A stretch of DNA of 6,420 bases from an uncultured Collinsella sp. (GTDB lineage Bacteria > Actinomycetota > Coriobacteriia > Coriobacteriales > Coriobacteriaceae), in NCBI GenBank assembly GCA_900546455.1, contig URCS01000090.1:1-6420 (forward strand), in the 5' to 3' direction. Below are positions 5,810 through 6,420 of this stretch, piece by piece (within the stretch, counting starts at the first letter, position 1; the number at the start of each line of letters is the position of its first letter). A program made the translations under genes and the position numbers. The notes under the pieces were generated by a model. The model did no database searches. It saw only the letters and a list, made by a program, of their open reading frames with translations, and had not been told where the DNA came from.

Positions 5810-5876
5810 GTCGGGAAATTGCGCGCTGGCGTCGGATGGCATTGTCTGCAGTGGTGATGATCTTTACGAACTGCAT
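5802..5876 (-). CDS. Arginine-rich leader peptide upstream of argG
   Basis: A 24-residue ORF starting MQFVKIITTADNA and ending IRRQRAISRRR. Six of the last ten residues are arginine, and the ORF closes with three consecutive CGA codons and TAA. CGA accounts for four of the six arginine codons, whereas the arginine codons I read in argG and argH are CGC or CGT, so the run should be slow to decode. AAAGGAGAGG is positioned ideally before the ATG, one of the best ribosome binding sites in the window. The ORF lies 205 bp upstream of argG on the same strand and is followed by alternative hairpins and a hairpin-T5 terminator. This matches the architecture of ribosome-mediated attenuation known for his, trp, leu and ilv operons, with arginine as the sensed amino acid. 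The peptide itself probably has no other function. The main alternative is chance, or a small protein gene in its own right. Confidence 0.65.
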   Translation of the reverse strand: MQFVKIITTADNAIRRQRAISRRR

Positions 5877-5979
5877 CTGCCTCTCCTTTCACGTATCGCC
5901 GGGCGCAATTCAAATATCGTAAACGGTACCTTTTACTCGGTAAGCGGTTGTTTTTCCGTCTCCGTTTTCGATGGTCGCT

Positions 5980-6007
5980 ATATTACGCTAAAGTGCCCGC
6001 AGCACAA
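5980..6007 (-). promoter_or_regulatory. argG: Putative promoter of the leader-argG transcript
   Basis: Minus-strand TTGTGC (6007-6002), a 16-bp spacer and TAATAT (5985-5980), about 100 bp upstream of the leader peptide start. The surroundings (5940-6060) are AT-rich. A second weaker candidate, TTACCG-16-TACGAT (5943-5916), lies closer and would give a shorter untranslated leader. I could not recognise a classical ARG box; AAATT-CA-AATTT at about 6013-6024 is the nearest AT-rich dyad. Confidence 0.35.
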
Positions 6008-6057
6008 GCGACAAATTCAAATTTCTGAAAAGTTTTTTCATTACCTTGATTATCAAC

Positions 6058-6090
6058 TTCATCCGAACACTTCCCACATTCATCCGCACA
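6058..6090 (+). repeat. Short direct repeat next to the palindrome
   Basis: TTCATCCGAACA (6058-6069) and TTCATCCGCACA (6079-6090) match at 11 of 12 positions, 21 bp apart. A third copy is inverted within the palindrome's right half (6091-6102). The outermost copy could be host sequence resembling the IS end, which would suit target-site selection. Confidence 0.6.
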
Positions 6091-6110
6091 TGTGCGGATG
6101 AATGTGGGAA
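6071..6110. repeat. Perfect 40-bp palindrome at the IS boundary
   Basis: The left half TTCCCACATTCATCCGCACA (6071-6090) is the exact reverse complement of 6091-6110, with no spacer and no mismatch; symmetry stops on both sides. No T run follows in either direction, so it is not a typical terminator. Its right half starts 71 bp before the transposase ATG, where an IS left terminal inverted repeat is expected. It may be an inverted-repeat to inverted-repeat junction or an insertion into a site resembling the IS end. Confidence 0.9.
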
Positions 6111-6420
6111 CCCGATACCCTGAGGGCCGGATCGGCCGGCCCCGGGAGATCGGAGGACGGCATGTCCGGAAAGAAGAAGAGTGGCTCCGCGAGGGCGGTC
6201 CCGAGGGCCTACGGAAGGCTCACGAGGCACGAGCGGGACACGGTCCAGAGGATGCTGGAGCGCGGGGCCTCGTGCAGGGAGATCGCGAGGGAGCTGGGCA
6301 GGTCGCCCTCGACGGTGAGCGCCGAGGTGGCGTCGCACAGGTTCGTGACGGCGCCGAAGGCCAGGCGCGGCGAGCGCGTGGACGCCTCCGCCGACCTGTC
6401 GGCGGCCTGCCCGCGCCTGG
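6091..6420 (+). mobile_element. IS30-family insertion sequence, left end; continues beyond window
   Basis: The element comprises the palindromic end, a 5' untranslated region with a GGGCCGG/CCGGCCC hairpin (6124-6142), and the start of an IS30-type transposase. The exact terminus is uncertain and may lie anywhere within 6071-6095. The right end and any target duplication are outside the window. It is inserted about 60-85 bp upstream of the putative argG leader promoter and is transcribed away from it. Confidence 0.65.
6162..6420 (+). CDS. IS30-family transposase, N-terminal part, 3' end outside window
   Basis: Eighty-six codons are visible. After a basic N-terminus (MSGKKKSGSARAVPRAYGRL) comes a helix-turn-helix of the type found at the start of IS30 transposases: residues 19-59, with the core LERGASCREIARELGRSPST (32-51) followed by VSAEV. 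In the family this region binds the terminal inverted repeats; the DDE catalytic domain would lie downstream outside the window. The start has GGAGG five bases upstream, with a seven-bp hairpin just before it that could limit read-through translation from outside. Ten of the N-terminal arginines are AGG, unlike the CGC/CGT preference of argG and argH, which supports horizontal origin. Whether the transposase is complete and active cannot be judged. Confidence 0.8.
   Translation, partial: MSGKKKSGSARAVPRAYGRLTRHERDTVQRMLERGASCREIARELGRSPSTVSAEVASHRFVTAPKARRGERVDASADLSAACPRL

Noticed and set aside
5596..6070. ARG box (ArgR operator) upstream of argG
   Set aside because: I looked for the TGAAT-N6-ATTCA style consensus and found only AT-rich partial matches, none convincing enough to call.
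5733..6101. A 122-codon plus-strand ORF, first considered as a gene truncated by the IS
   Set aside because: It has no ribosome binding site at its GTG or at the later ATG. It is antisense to the arginine leader peptide and runs through the attenuator hairpins, the putative promoter and into the palindrome.
1..6420. CRISPR array, rRNA or replication origin
   Set aside because: No regularly spaced repeats, rRNA-like conserved blocks or origin-type iterons are visible in the window.

Overview
This GC-rich window reads as a chromosomal segment of an anaerobic actinobacterium. A Coriobacteriia member close to Collinsella fits best. The evidence is codon use rich in GC at third positions, an oxygen-labile iron-sulfur L-cysteine desulfidase of the CyuA/YhaM type, the flavour of the ArgG and ArgH proteins, and an IS30-type transposase. 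The taxonomic call is inference from protein style, not from a search.

Layout, left to right. Positions 1-737 (minus) hold the N-terminal 245 codons of a cysteine desulfidase whose 3' end lies outside the window. A 272-bp divergent intergenic region follows, with a dyad and a terminator-like hairpin. Next come rpiB (plus, 1010-1477), back-to-back terminators for rpiB and ndk (1505-1590), and ndk (minus, 1629-2033). A 383-bp intergenic stretch holds the putative ndk promoter and the argH terminator. Then come argH (minus, 2417-3847), a 56-codon small gene of unknown function (minus, 3966-4136), a strong GC hairpin (4187-4216), and argG (minus, 4370-5596). Upstream of argG is an apparent attenuator leader: a 24-residue peptide ORF with a good ribosome binding site (minus, 5802-5876) whose last eleven residues include six arginines, followed by alternative hairpins and a hairpin-plus-T5 terminator (5691-5737). 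The right edge is the beginning of an IS30-family insertion sequence (transposase from 6162, plus), with a perfect 40-bp palindrome (6071-6110) at its boundary.

How the genes work together. ArgG and ArgH catalyse the last two steps of arginine biosynthesis, citrulline to argininosuccinate to arginine plus fumarate. The arginine-rich leader peptide in front of argG suggests ribosome-mediated attenuation by arginyl-tRNA supply, and this is the most interesting signal in the window. argG and argH share a strand but are separated by about 520 bp containing a hairpin and a small gene, so they may not be a simple two-gene operon. ndk (nucleotide pools), rpiB (pentose phosphates) and the cysteine desulfidase are unrelated metabolic neighbours. 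The transposase has arginine codon use (mostly AGG) unlike the resident genes, and the element sits just upstream of the argG control region.
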